From Pseudocercospora fijiensis CIRAD86 (Eukaryota > Ascomycota > Dothideomycetes > Mycosphaerellales > Mycosphaerellaceae), in NCBI RefSeq assembly GCF_000340215.1, contig NW_006921537.1, positions 744,001-808,000 on the forward strand: a DNA stretch of 64,000 nt, in the 5' to 3' direction. Below are positions 54,364 to 64,000 of the stretch, in pieces; the first letter of the stretch is position 1; each line of letters opens with the position of its first letter. The notes beneath the pieces were generated by a model. It was not told the origin of the DNA and searched no databases. It saw only the letters and a list, made by a program, of their open reading frames with translations. The position numbers and the translations under genes are program-made.

Positions 54364-55446
54364 ATGACGAGAAACACCGGAGACAACTACCAGGAGAATC
54401 CCTATGGATATCCGCCACAACAGCAGCAGTATGGACCGCAATATGGCCAGTCTCAGCATTATGGCAATTATGGATCTGGAGAGCAACAGAGTCACCAACA
54501 ATCCGGATACGGAGGCCACCAAGGAACAGCTCAGTCTTACTACGGTGGCAACGACCAGCCCTACCAGCAGTATCCGAATGATAGGCCATCTTACCCACCA
54601 CAAGGTGATCGCTATCAGGGCAGCCCAGCGCCATCGTACACGCCTGCACCACAGCAATACGGCGGCCCTGATCGGTTTGGCCAGAATAATTATGGGCAGC
54701 CAGCAGCTTCACACGACTATCCTCCCTACGGTCAGCGGTATCCGCAGCACCAGATGCAACAGCCAAGCGCTCAGGTGGATGAGTTCAGATCTCAGTTTGA
54801 TCAACCAAATGCTCCTGGTCAGCCTGGCGGCCAGTATCCACCAGGATCCGATGCAGATCGAGGCATAATGGGTGCCTTGGCTGGAGGTGCAGCAGGCGCG
54901 TACGGCGGTCACAAGATGAACCACGGCATCCTTGGAGGTCTTGGTGGTGCTGTAGCTGGCTCCATGTTGGAAGACGCCTACAAGAAACACAACAAGAAAG
55001 ACAAGAAAGACAAGAAGTACAAGAAACCCAAGTCCCGCCGTGGATCTAGCTCCAGCTCCAGCAGCAGTAGCTCGTCGAGCTCATCTGATGATGACAAAAA
55101 GAAGCGTCGTCACGCAGCAGGAGGTATGATGGCAGGCAATTTCCATGGTAGTTCCAGAAATGTTTACTTAGACGGTCGCAGCACGCTGGTAGCCGAATGT
55201 GCCGACGTCAATGGCCATCACCATCGCACTGCTATCGATCTGAACGACTGCCTTACCAACACCAATGGCTCCTTGCATTGGGCTCGCGGAGGAAACTTTG
55301 CTGCATCTGCACGACATATTCAACTGTTCGACAACGGCAATGGCCTGGAAGCAGAATTGGGAGACGGACGCGGCGGCTGGAAACATAACCGCATCAACCT
55401 CAATGAGAGGATATCCAATGACAATGGTCGTCTTGTCATGCTCTGA
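54364..55446 (+). CDS. CVNH lectin-domain protein with glycine zipper
   Basis: Intronless, 360 residues. Residues 1-165 are a Q/Y/G/P-rich low-complexity, prion-like region. Residues 167-200 form a Gly-rich zipper (GIMGALAGGAAGAYGGHK, then GGLGGAVAGSML) of the kind that inserts in or associates with membranes. Residues 207-225 are Lys-rich, followed by a run of 15 serines (227-241) and DDDKKKRRH. Residues 257-360 are a cyanovirin-N homology domain with two internal repeats (NFHGSSRNVYLDG...NGSLHW and NFAASARHIQLFD...NGRLVML). Only two Cys remain (279, 296) and the usual first Cys is Ser. Carbohydrate binding is expected from the family; no signal peptide, so probably cytosolic. Confidence 0.88.
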   Translation: MTRNTGDNYQENPYGYPPQQQQYGPQYGQSQHYGNYGSGEQQSHQQSGYGGHQGTAQSYYGGNDQPYQQYPNDRPSYPPQGDRYQGSPAPSYTPAPQQYGGPDRFGQNNYGQPAASHDYPPYGQRYPQHQMQQPSAQVDEFRSQFDQPNAPGQPGGQYPPGSDADRGIMGALAGGAAGAYGGHKMNHGILGGLGGAVAGSMLEDAYKKHNKKDKKDKKYKKPKSRRGSSSSSSSSSSSSSSDDDKKKRRHAAGGMMAGNFHGSSRNVYLDGRSTLVAECADVNGHHHRTAIDLNDCLTNTNGSLHWARGGNFAASARHIQLFDNGNGLEAELGDGRGGWKHNRINLNERISNDNGRLVML

Positions 55447-55874
55447 CAGGACCCAGCGTACAGAAATCTCTTGAGTGGAAAGCAGCTAATGGAGGTTCAG
55501 ATCCTATATCGGACTTGGTAGCGTATAATACATTCGCTCTCGCTCTCACGATCTGTAAGCAGAATCTTTTCCATCTCCATCGCACGTGAACGGTAGGACC
55601 CCTGCAGGTACAGCTTCAAAGTATCGACTGAAAAGGCATTGAGCTCTACCAGCTGTGCAGCAGTCACACCATGTCCATGAAGAGGGGCTTTGTGTAAGAC
55701 ATCATCTCACCGAACGAAAGAGTGTGGGAAGTATAACTTAGACGATCACTTTCGAGCATACGAGCACAGAAGAATCCCAAGTCTCTATCAACAAAAGAAG
55801 CCAACTCATCAGCCATCATCCTAAGACCACCCACAACAAATCACACATATAAAAACCCACATCCCCTCAAAACC

Positions 55875-56225
55875 ATGTCCCTCCCTCTCCGCCGCCTCCT
55901 CCCACACAAACCCCTCCATATCCACCCTCCCTCCCCAACCATCTACAAACGCCCCTTCACCCTCACCCTTACAAAATCCTACGCAGAAGGCGACACGGGA
56001 GCTCCCCGCTTACACGGCGACAGCTGGACGAAACGCGAAAAAGCCGCGGAGGACATGTATATCAAAGGGCGAGAGAACAACCTTATAATGTTGTTAAAAG
56101 AGAAAATCGCGGCGCAGGAAGCGGTATTAGAGAAGGATAGGGCGATATTGGCCGCCATGGAGGATCAGTATGCACATGTTGTTGAGGGGACGTTTGATAC
56201 GGGGGGGAAGGTGGGGGAGATTTGA
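55875..56225 (+). CDS. INH1: Mitochondrial F1Fo-ATPase inhibitor IF1
   Basis: 116 residues. N-terminus (1-33) is Arg-rich without acids, a mitochondrial presequence. The inhibitory region is clear: SYAEGDTGAPR (35-45), DSWTKREKAAEDMYIKGRE (49-67), then a coiled coil (about 68-97) used for dimerisation. IF1 blocks ATP hydrolysis by F1 when the matrix becomes acidic (family knowledge). Slightly longer than yeast Inh1 because of the tail VVEGTFDTGGKVGEI. ATG is in good context (AAACCATGTCC). The 3' end faces the MDR gene, 306 bp away. Confidence 0.9.
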   Translation: MSLPLRRLLPHKPLHIHPPSPTIYKRPFTLTLTKSYAEGDTGAPRLHGDSWTKREKAAEDMYIKGRENNLIMLLKEKIAAQEAVLEKDRAILAAMEDQYAHVVEGTFDTGGKVGEI

Positions 56226-56230
56226 TTTTG

Positions 56231-56255
56231 AAAAAAAGGGGGGGGGGGGGGGGGG
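56231..56255. repeat. A7-G18 homopolymer run
   Basis: Seven A then eighteen G directly after the IF1 stop, within the presumed 3' UTR shared by convergent genes. Confidence 0.9.
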
Positions 56256-56531
56256 TTGGAGTTGGGTGAATGGAAGGCGTTTGGAAATTTGGGGAAAAAT
56301 CACGAGATCTTGGAAGTCCGACTGTACCTGGTAGAATGTATAAGTTTTTTTGGAGTTTGCATATTCATTATTCATGGGTATCTCGCTCAAACAACAACAA
56401 TAACAAAAACAAAACACAAGAGAGAGGACGTACTATACACGACCATGATCCATCCATCCGTCTCATCATACAACCATAACCAACCCAACCAAACCCTCCA
56501 CCCTCCCTTCCATCCTCCTTCCTTCCCAACC

Positions 56532-57566
56532 TCAAAACCCCTCCTCCTCAACCCCGCCAAAAACCTCCCCCGCCCTCAAAAGTTCCCCATGCAAACTCGT
56601 AACACAATCCGGCTCCAACTCCACAAAAGCCGCCACCGCACCCTCAACATCCATCCCCGTAACATCGACAAATTTCTGCAAACCATCCAACAGTCCCAAA
56701 ACCTCCTTCCTCACTTCCATCCCCGCCACACAATTGATTAGAATATCCACACTCGGGGGCAAAACGTCGGAAAGATTCGAAATCTCCCCGTCAACGGCGT
56801 AGCTGGCGCCTAAATGGATGAGTTGGTCGGTGCGGTGGCGGAGGGTGGATGGGCAAGGGATGGAGGATGTCAGCAAAATTTTTGTTTCGGGGAGGGCGCG
56901 GCGGAGGAGTTGGGTCATGGCCGCGGCGAGGGGGGTTTGGCCTCCGACGATGAGGATGCGTTTATTGTTATACGAAGCGATTCCGGAATCAGCAGCGGGG
57001 TCTGGGGAAGCGGAGGGGGTGCGAACGAGGGGGATGTGGAGTTGTTCTTTTAGGATGCTGGCGGCGATGAGGAGGGAGGTCATGTAGGAAGTTGCTTGTT
57101 CGGGGGCCATTGTGTCGGGGACTTCGAGGGCGGCGTTGGTTTGGATGCGGAGGCGGAGGTTGTAGTTGTGGGCGGAGAGGAGGACGGGTTTTGGGGGGAG
57201 GATACAGGCCATTACGTGGTCGCCTGGGAGGAAGGGTTCGGTTAGGGTGGTGGCGTCGTTGACGAGGATTCCTGAGACGGCGATTCCGACTGAGAGGGGA
57301 AGGGCGAAGAGGTCGGGTCCTTTGGTTAGGCCGATGAAGTTTGAGGAGGTGTTTGATGCTGATGCTGCCGAGGAAAATTCCATGAGAAGTTCGTCGTGTG
57401 GAGCGGCTGTGATGTCGAGTGTTGTTGGGCTATCTGGGTTGAGAAGGTCGTCGTGTGGAAGGATAGCGTCTTGTAGATCGATCATAGCTGGTTTTGTGGT
57501 TCGTCTAACGTCCTCCATGGCTGTCGGTGTGGTAGCATAGTCTTTTAATGTGACTATTTGCTCCAT
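56532..57566 (-). CDS. MDR-superfamily (alcohol dehydrogenase-like) oxidoreductase
   Basis: 344 residues, no intron needed, ATG at 57,566 in good context (CCACAATGG). GroES-like half: VGIAVSGILV...FLPGDHVMA (93-120), matching the Gx(D)xAGxV...F..GDxV pattern. Nucleotide-binding half: RILIVGGQTPLAAAMTQLL (203-221), a GGxxxxA variant of the Rossmann loop typical of zinc-free quinone/enoyl-reductase MDRs. Catalytic zinc ligands are not apparent. VDILINCVAG (273-282) is the later strand. Fungal relatives are often called zinc-binding or enoyl reductase-like; substrate cannot be deduced. The C-terminus (EVFGGVEEEGF) is short, and the usual GKxVl/v ending is missing. Confidence 0.8.
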   Translation of the reverse strand: MEQIVTLKDYATTPTAMEDVRRTTKPAMIDLQDAILPHDDLLNPDSPTTLDITAAPHDELLMEFSSAASASNTSSNFIGLTKGPDLFALPLSVGIAVSGILVNDATTLTEPFLPGDHVMACILPPKPVLLSAHNYNLRLRIQTNAALEVPDTMAPEQATSYMTSLLIAASILKEQLHIPLVRTPSASPDPAADSGIASYNNKRILIVGGQTPLAAAMTQLLRRALPETKILLTSSIPCPSTLRHRTDQLIHLGASYAVDGEISNLSDVLPPSVDILINCVAGMEVRKEVLGLLDGLQKFVDVTGMDVEGAVAAFVELEPDCVTSLHGELLRAGEVFGGVEEEGF

Positions 57567-58584
57567 TGTGGTGGTTCAGTGTGTATGATTGTTGGTGGTG
57601 ATTTCACTGTCAGCTGCCTGCATCTGCGGTGTGTACTCCTGGATGTGGTTGTTTTGGAACTACAAGACCGGAGAGGGAGAGAAGACAGCTAATGTGGTTG
57701 TTGTATGCAAGTGTTCGAGCCTCACGGGTCGAGAGTTCGAAATGACCGAATAAATGTAGTCCGAGTCAGTGATCTGCGTCAGGACGGGTGGTATGAGTTT
57801 GATGTATGCAGGTATCCCCCCAAGCACAAACCGCATTCTGGGATCTGAACACCTGCTTGCTTTCTCACCTGAAGCAATCTTTTACTGCTCTTTACAAGCT
57901 CTTTACAAGCAAGTTTTAAGTTCGCTCACCACCCCGCCGCCGCTCCCCGTCTAGAGTTTGCAATGACCCAATGGCTGCAGCCTGACTCAGTGACCTGCAG
58001 CGGATTCGGTCACCATCGATCGCAGAACTTCAAGACATCACAACGACGCCCATGCGGATGAACGACTCGAACGGCAATGCCCATGAGTCTGATCATCTCT
58101 GACGTGCAGTTTTCGAGCCTGAGAGCGGGTCTTAGAGGAAGACTGTATCGAGCTGAACAGCGTCCGTGCGCGGCGCAGTGAGGATCGTGCCGCGAACACC
58201 CTCTTGGGCGAATGAGAGGCTTCTGCTGAGGCACCGCAGCTATAAGAGTACGATAATAGTAACATTTGGTATCTGCGGCATTAGAGTGGATGCTGAAGAG
58301 GAAGAATTGCCACTCCACGTCCCTTACGTTCCCAGTCCAGTGACGCGTCAAGTCCATCAAATACACCTGCGCTACTGCCCGAGGACGATGAACAGAGCCT
58401 GACAATCGCGTTTGGAAAGCCGGAGGTTGGGGACATTACATAAACTCTCGAAAATGTTTAAGAAGCCCATTTGTCTTCATCGCTGAAAGATGAAAGAATG
58501 GGGTTGATTCTTTCCCAAGACTGATTCGTCCAAGATCGTAGCACCATTCAATGCAATAGTACGTGTATCAACAAATTCGTCATA
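57567..58584. other. Intergenic region between MDR and FKBP-STIMATE genes
   Basis: About 1 kb of un-RIPped DNA. An imperfect ~55-bp direct repeat is seen at 57,729 (AGAGTTCGAAATGACCGAAT) and 57,951 (AGAGTTTGCAATGACCCAAT), both leading to GACTCAGTGA/GAGTCAGTGA. Short frames (for example 58,010-58,405 minus) lack family features. GAGTCAGTGA-like words resemble bZIP sites; unproven. Confidence 0.45.
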
Positions 58585-60120
58585 TCATGACGCCTTTCTA
58601 CTCATGTCTCTTTCGCGTGGACTGCTCCCGCCACGACTGCCCTCACCTCTTCTCTGACTGCGAACAGGAATCGGCGTAGGACTGACTTCTTTGAGTGGTC
58701 CTGTACCCTCACTCTCAACGACTTCCACACTCTTTCCGCCTTCCGAGTCATCGTCATCATGCATGATCATCCTCCTCTCCTCTTCGCCATCGTCGTCTCC
58801 CCCTACTGGCGAATATTTCTGCCCTGAACCCTTTTTCTTGTCCATGATGAAGCTGTCGATGATCCAGTACTGGACGGCGTTCATTGCGAGCGGGAAGATG
58901 AACATGGCGAATGTGATTTGGAGGGCCTCGTTGCCTTCAGTCCATCGTAGTGCCCAGTCACCAACCCATGGTAACCACGGAAGCATCTCGAAGAGGACGA
59001 AGACGAATAGCTTCATAAAGGTGAGGCCGATGCAGTAGATGAGCAGCTGTTTGAGGTACCACGTCACTCGTGGTGGTTGATCGTAGTGACCTGACTTGAT
59101 GGATTCTGGTGGGTTGGCGAGTGGGGTCCGTCGGAAGAGAGCGTGCAAGATCTTGAGCAGGACGTAGAGGACTGGCACGCCGATTGTGGTCTGCAAGAGT
59201 AGTCAGTACGGTGTGGCGCTCAAAATTATCGGTCAGACCCTTTCACTCACATCAATAGCCAGATTCAGCAGGTAGAAGCTGCATGGGTTTGGCCTCCGTC
59301 CTTCTGGTGTCTGACTGTCCTTTCCTGCCACATTCGCAGCAGCATTCGCGATATCCGCACTGCCAAGCATGCTCATGGCCAGATTGATGACATGGAGCAA
59401 CATGCTGCCGAAGAGCTGCTTGCTAACATCAAAGAAGAAGATCTTCCATGGCCGCTTAGACACTTCTCTCCACCTCTTGTACACAAGAGTCAAGACGGCC
59501 AGAAATCCGAGTGCACCTTGAACGAGAAGCGCAAATGGACCGAGAAGGTGGCATTTGGCTTGCTTCTCGGGCTGATCATCATCTGGCGGCAAGATGCCTT
59601 CCTCTTTCAGTTGGTCGACGCTCTCGGGTGGCGTTGGTGGTGCTGTCGCTATGCTGATACTCTCTTCTGTTGCTGAGGACTCGGCATCGTCGCTCAGGTT
59701 GACGATGTCCATCAACTTGGTCTCAAATACGAGGGTAGCTTTCGGCGGAATTGGTCCGGCACCAGAGTCCCCATATGCAAGGTCGGGAGGTATGGTCAGC
59801 TTCCTGCTCTGTCCTATGCACATGCCCAGCAGTCCCTCGTCCCAACCCTGGATGACTTGTCCATCACCAATCTTGAACTCGAGAGGCTCCCCACGCGAAT
59901 AGGACTCATCGAATTCGCTGCCATCGGACAGCAGGGTGCCTTTGTAATGTACCGATATGGTATCATGAGCTCGCGTTGGTCGATGGCATGTTACTGGGCC
60001 GGAGGTGGTTTCGATGATGAGGCCATCGGGTCGCGTGTCTGTTTCGGCGGCAGCGAGTGTGGGCGTGGAAAGCAGCAGCGCCGTCTGCCACAGAGATGCG
60101 CTGAGAGAGCGCATAATCAA
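58585..60120 (-). CDS. FKBP peptidyl-prolyl isomerase fused to STIMATE-type membrane domain
   Basis: Two exons on the minus strand, 60,120-59,251 and 59,190-58,585, 491 residues. Signal peptide about 1-25; FKBP domain about 31-139 with the drug/substrate-pocket residues present (Tyr59, Phe70, Asp71, Val89-Ile90, Trp93, Tyr116, Phe132), like ER FKBP2. An acidic/Pro linker (140-187) joins it to CHLLGPFALLVQGALGFLAV (190-209), RPWKIFFFDVSKQLFGSML and NLAID|TTIGVPVLYV, signatures of the STIMATE/TMEM110 and yeast YPL162C family, with several TM helices to about residue 395 and a charged cytosolic tail. Splicing falls exactly within the conserved NxxxDtTiGv motif. Expected in the ER or vacuolar membrane with a luminal isomerase; fusion partners suggest a link to ER calcium handling (inference). 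Confidence 0.85.
59191..59250 (-). other. Intron of the FKBP-STIMATE gene
   Basis: Reverse strand: GTGAGTGAAAGG...CTGACTACTCTTGCAG, 60 bp, phase 0. It contains an in-frame stop, so splicing is required for the fusion. Confidence 0.88.
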
Positions 60121-60850
60121 AGTCGGGGCTATCGCATATGGCTCTGGGGGTTGCTGGCGACGTAAGACGAGGCGTAAGCTGCTGACGACTTAAGGCAAGT
60201 GGATCTGTGATTCTGTAGAACTATGGGGTAGGACTAGTGCAGTGCCGACTGTATTCACGGCGTGTGTATGGTAGAATAGTCGAATACTGTGAACTTTCCT
60301 CTCAGGGACAAATACGAGGCAGCAGGGAATGAGCGGGAGGGCGAGAAGCGTGAGATGGAGATTTGACGCTTGACCTCAGACCTGGTCAAAGCCAGGTGCG
60401 CATGCATGAGCTCATGACCATACCAACACGTGCTGCTGGTGTGGCTGCGAAGGCCAACAATACATGTACCTTCCTTTCTCCGCCAACCTATGTGCTGATG
60501 AGTATGGACGCATTCAACCATTGGTCATCCAGTGCCTATGGGAAAGGGAGATGTCTTGGCTGAGGGTACGAGTACGAGGGGCAAGGCAGATTCGGGCTCC
60601 ATGCATTTTGTGTAGGTAGCACCACCACCACCACCACCACCACCGGATGGCCGTGGTCATGGTGATATAGCCGGCTACATCGATGTCACTGAACGAACAA
60701 GCCTGACGAGTCGCGAACATTCACCTACACTCCTCCGAGACGTCTGCTGCCCCTGTCGAGCCGCACGTCCAAGCCTGATTGTGCTGCTGGCTGCAGGTAC
60801 ACGGAGCCTTTAGAGCCCGACTCCAGCGTAAAGCAGAGAAATCTGCGGTT
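60121..60850. promoter_or_regulatory. FKBP-STIMATE upstream region and end of gene island
   Basis: No gene recognised; overlapping short frames on both strands have no family signal. An (ACC)8 microsatellite lies at 60,621-60,645. The composition changes to RIPped at about 60,850. Confidence 0.5.
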
Positions 60851-63800
60851 GACTACGCTAAAAGCGGAGTTGACTAACGTCCGTATAGCCGAGTCTGTAC
60901 GTAACCGTATATATAGTTAGCCGCAAATTAGCGCCTACGTATCTACTTTCCTACTAATCGACTAATTCTTTCCCTTCCCTTTCCTTCTACTATACGAATG
61001 CCCGCTTCTTAGACTATACAGATTACGAGCACCGAACAAAACTACTATCTAAAGTACCGACCAAAGCTATAGAGACTCTATTAACCTTTCTTCCCTATAT
61101 ATAGGAAGATTATAAACATAAATATTCTAATAAGCTCATCTCGTATACCGAGTCTATTAACGAGCGCGTATATATAAGTATATAGATATATATACCCTTT
61201 AGCTTACCGAGATATAGGCCTCTAATATCTTTACGTTAGGAATGCTTACGGAAGAAGATCGCATCGCCTTAGAGGCTATAGAAGATAAGCAGCTAGAAAG
61301 CAACATTATAGGCTTAGCTATAGCTAATAGTATGCCTATACTTTCTAACAAGACTTAGCTACTTCCTCGACCCGGGCCTACCCTTATTATAAATGCTATA
61401 TATGCCCCGCTTTCTGTTAAGCATATCGAACATATTGCTACGATACTAGAATACCTAAGTAGTTATAACTATAGCTATATATATATCGTTCTACTTGCGG
61501 ATTACTATAACTATACCGATCTTATCCTAGAGAACGTTATAAAGATTCCGGCCGTTCTTGAATATAGAGTATATATAGGCGTGTATATTGTCATATATAT
61601 ACTAATATATATTAGATACAATATAGGGTAAGGCAGCCCTATTCCCCGAAGGAAACTAAAGCGTCGTACTTTAATAGCGTATCCTATGTTCGGGTACGGA
61701 AGAATTGTAGCGGTATTAAGATATGTTAATATGCTTGCTTATATCTCCGGGAGGGCGCTGCGCACTATCGCCTTACGGACGAGTACCTAAACTAGAGGGT
61801 TAATTCTATACCTCCGCTCGTAAGGATATTCGTACTAAGAGGAGAAGAGACGCAATACCGGGTAGAGAACTCATATACGTATATATATCCGTAGTTGGAT
61901 AGTTTACCGAGTACTAACCTATAGGCATAGGCTTTGGTATATAGCATAAGCAAGATTCCGGTCGAGAAAAGCCTACGACGATTAACGCGAAGATTGTAGT
62001 TTAACGCACGAGGAGGCAGAGACGCCTATAAGTAATTAGTTATATATATAGGCATATCTATAGCTAACTGTATAGACGCTAGCTAGTTATTACTAGTACT
62101 CACTCGTATATACCAACTACTATGCACACCTACGACTATTATGCTTCCGCTAAGTTATTCTAAAAGAAGGGAAATAGTCAATCGATATACTTAAGGACTT
62201 CTTCCAAAATCTACTAGCAGGTCCGACTAACGTTTGTACGGTTGTTAAGCCGACAAAGGTAGTTTATACGACATGCCGTAGGTACGTCTAGACCTATAGG
62301 CATAGATTAGCTAACACCGCGTAGAAGTCGATTACCTATAAGGGCAGGGCAAGCTCGTTACGTAAGAGTGTAAGGTCAAGTTCGATTTCATCGTCCCGCG
62401 CGATCCTATAAGGACGCCCTATATAATAATCGTATCTCGGGGCAAATATACGTATGCACTACCCCCTCCGACGAAAGTCCCTACTCTTATCGAGGAAGAG
62501 CTAAAGGAATTGATTAAGAAGTGCATTTCGCCGGACCTAATAACGGGTATATATATAGCTATACCTATAGACTTCCGCTTACGTAGTCCTTAGCCCGATT
62601 CTAGGTCTATCCGATGTTGCAGCAGTTCCTTAATGAAAAAGGGGTACTATCACTTGCTAAGCTCTATATTGCTTTAAACAATACTTCGCGCTTAACCGCG
62701 ATAATAGTAAAGCTTAAGCATACGGAGTATAGTCACCTTCGCGATATTAACGCAGTAGAATAGGCATATAAACAGCAGAAACTCAACCCGAAGACTGTAC
62801 GTCCTTATCTATAGCTATAGATGCTAATATACGCTAATTTAGTAGCAATACATCTAAGACGTATATATCTCCCCTGTAGGCATATAGACAGTAGTATGCT
62901 TTTATAGGGAACAAGCAGAGATCTTTACGTCTCTCTAGTTATTCGACGTCGATATATCCTATAAACGTATCGCAGGATCTAATATAAACGAGGTCATCTT
63001 TGCGGTTGAGTTAGGTCAGAATAGAAAGCGTATATATAGGCTAACCTATAGCTATATACCTGCTAATAAGATAGTCTTCACCTTAGCTCGGGTTATCTGC
63101 AACGAGAAGAATACTAATCGGATATATTATCTCGTATAGAAGCGCCTATTTACGACCTTAGCGGCTGTCGTAGGTATAGGCAGATGTAGGTAGGTATATA
63201 TCTACGGGGATACGGACGGGTAGCACTATATCGCAGTCGATCAGCTCGGGTGCTAATATACTAGTATCTATACCCTAGCCTATGCCCGTACCTATACTAA
63301 CCTGTAGGCCTTAGTCTCTACCTACACGAAATCGACCCCCTCTATACGGCGGAGTATCACCTATAGCATATACTTATACTCTGTCGTATACACTTTATTA
63401 GGAACGTAGACAAGGTTATAAGCAAATAGCGTAGTAGGGTTACTACAAAAGAGCGAGAAGATATACTATCCCTTATCGACGCTCCGAGTAGGTAGGAGTA
63501 CTATACGATTATCGGCATCCTCTAACGTACGTCTATATATATAGCTATAGATATTCGCTAATGTATATAGGGTCCTGGAACAAAGATCTCCGTAACTAGG
63601 CGACGAACAAGAAAAACGATGTTATTACAGCCGCGCTTAACCCCGAGTGTACGCTTATAAACAAGGATATATATAGAAGCAGACGGGCGGATACAAATGC
63701 TAACAAACAAACGGGATATAAGTTATACTCATTCGGAACCGACCTACCTTTAATAATAGGTATTTCTAGAGCTGCGACTATAGATATGCGCGATGTCGAT

Positions 63801-64000
63801 TAGTTCTAGGGTTAGACCGACTACCGCGTAAAGCATACGTTAGTAAATGTCTCTATCTAGTCTAGACACGAGAGGGCACTATAGAAGCAAGGTAAGAGCT
63901 ACCTATTAGCAGATTTATGCCCGTACTAATAGCCGTAGTTGTAAAGAAGACTAGATATAAATAGGAAAAGGCTATAAGGCTAGCGTACCAAGAGCAGGCC
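60850..64000 (+). mobile_element. RIPped repeat block, family unassigned
   Basis: TA-rich, RIP-like DNA with readable plus-strand fragments: LTEEDRIALEAIEDKQLESN (61,237 on), YALPPPTKVPTLIEEELKEL (about 62,452 on), LFDVDISYKRIAGSNINEVI followed by FTLARVICNEKNTNRIYYL (about 62,946-63,150). The last resembles hypothetical transposase-like proteins common in fungi (phiKxikgdiNEv.fa...tLaRvy.n), but I cannot name the family. No LTR pair or TIR found; it extends past the window. Confidence 0.45.

Noticed and set aside
58010..58405. 131-codon minus-strand frame between the MDR and FKBP genes
   Set aside because: No recognisable domain, Arg/His/Cys-rich as expected from chance antisense frames, and overlapping alternative frames on both strands.

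Overview
The window looks like a chromosome segment of a filamentous ascomycete (Pezizomycotina; Dothideomycetes is my guess from gene content and style, not proven). Short phase-compatible introns of 51 and 60 bp, a mitochondrial IF1, a Kelch/TM surface protein, a CVNH lectin and an ER FKBP all fit. The repeats are saturated with C-to-T and G-to-A changes in CpA/TpG context, the mark of repeat-induced point mutation (RIP): old CAG, CAA and TGG codons now read TAG or TAA.

Bases 1 to about 49,700 are one nest of transposons. From outside in: a pogo-type DDE transposase gene (surviving at 39,281-40,203 and 48,676-49,420, + strand); a minus-strand Gypsy element inserted in its 5' part (1-4,098 and 35,531-39,280; 3' end off the window); a hAT element of about 10 kb net inserted in that Gypsy (4,099-35,522, 8-bp target duplication agaataat on both sides); a giant LTR retrotransposon of about 14.1 kb net inside the hAT (5,845-27,304, 351-bp LTRs, duplication actag/tactag); and a 7.3-kb Gypsy chromovirus inside that (18,495-25,820, 172-bp LTRs, duplication acgcc). 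The downstream part of the pogo gene is separately interrupted by an 8.5-kb less-mutated island (40,204-48,675) carrying a nearly complete Helitron rep-helicase, tandem repeats and tRNA-like sequences.

Bases 49,785-60,850 are a GC-richer, un-RIPped gene island with five genes: a Kelch-repeat membrane protein, a CVNH/glycine-zipper protein, IF1 (all + strand), an MDR oxidoreductase and an FKBP fused to a STIMATE-type membrane domain (both - strand). A RIPped patch (52,700-53,940) with a microsatellite, minisatellite, solo LTR and MULE remnant separates the first two. From about 60,850 to the end RIPped repeat DNA resumes; I could not assign it.

The most interesting structure is in the repeats: a 30-bp near-palindrome present four times at the ORF boundaries of the giant retrotransposon; about thirteen clusters of a 12-13-bp GCCGG iteron confined to the hAT element; and several accessory ORFs in both. 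No rRNA or CRISPR array was seen.
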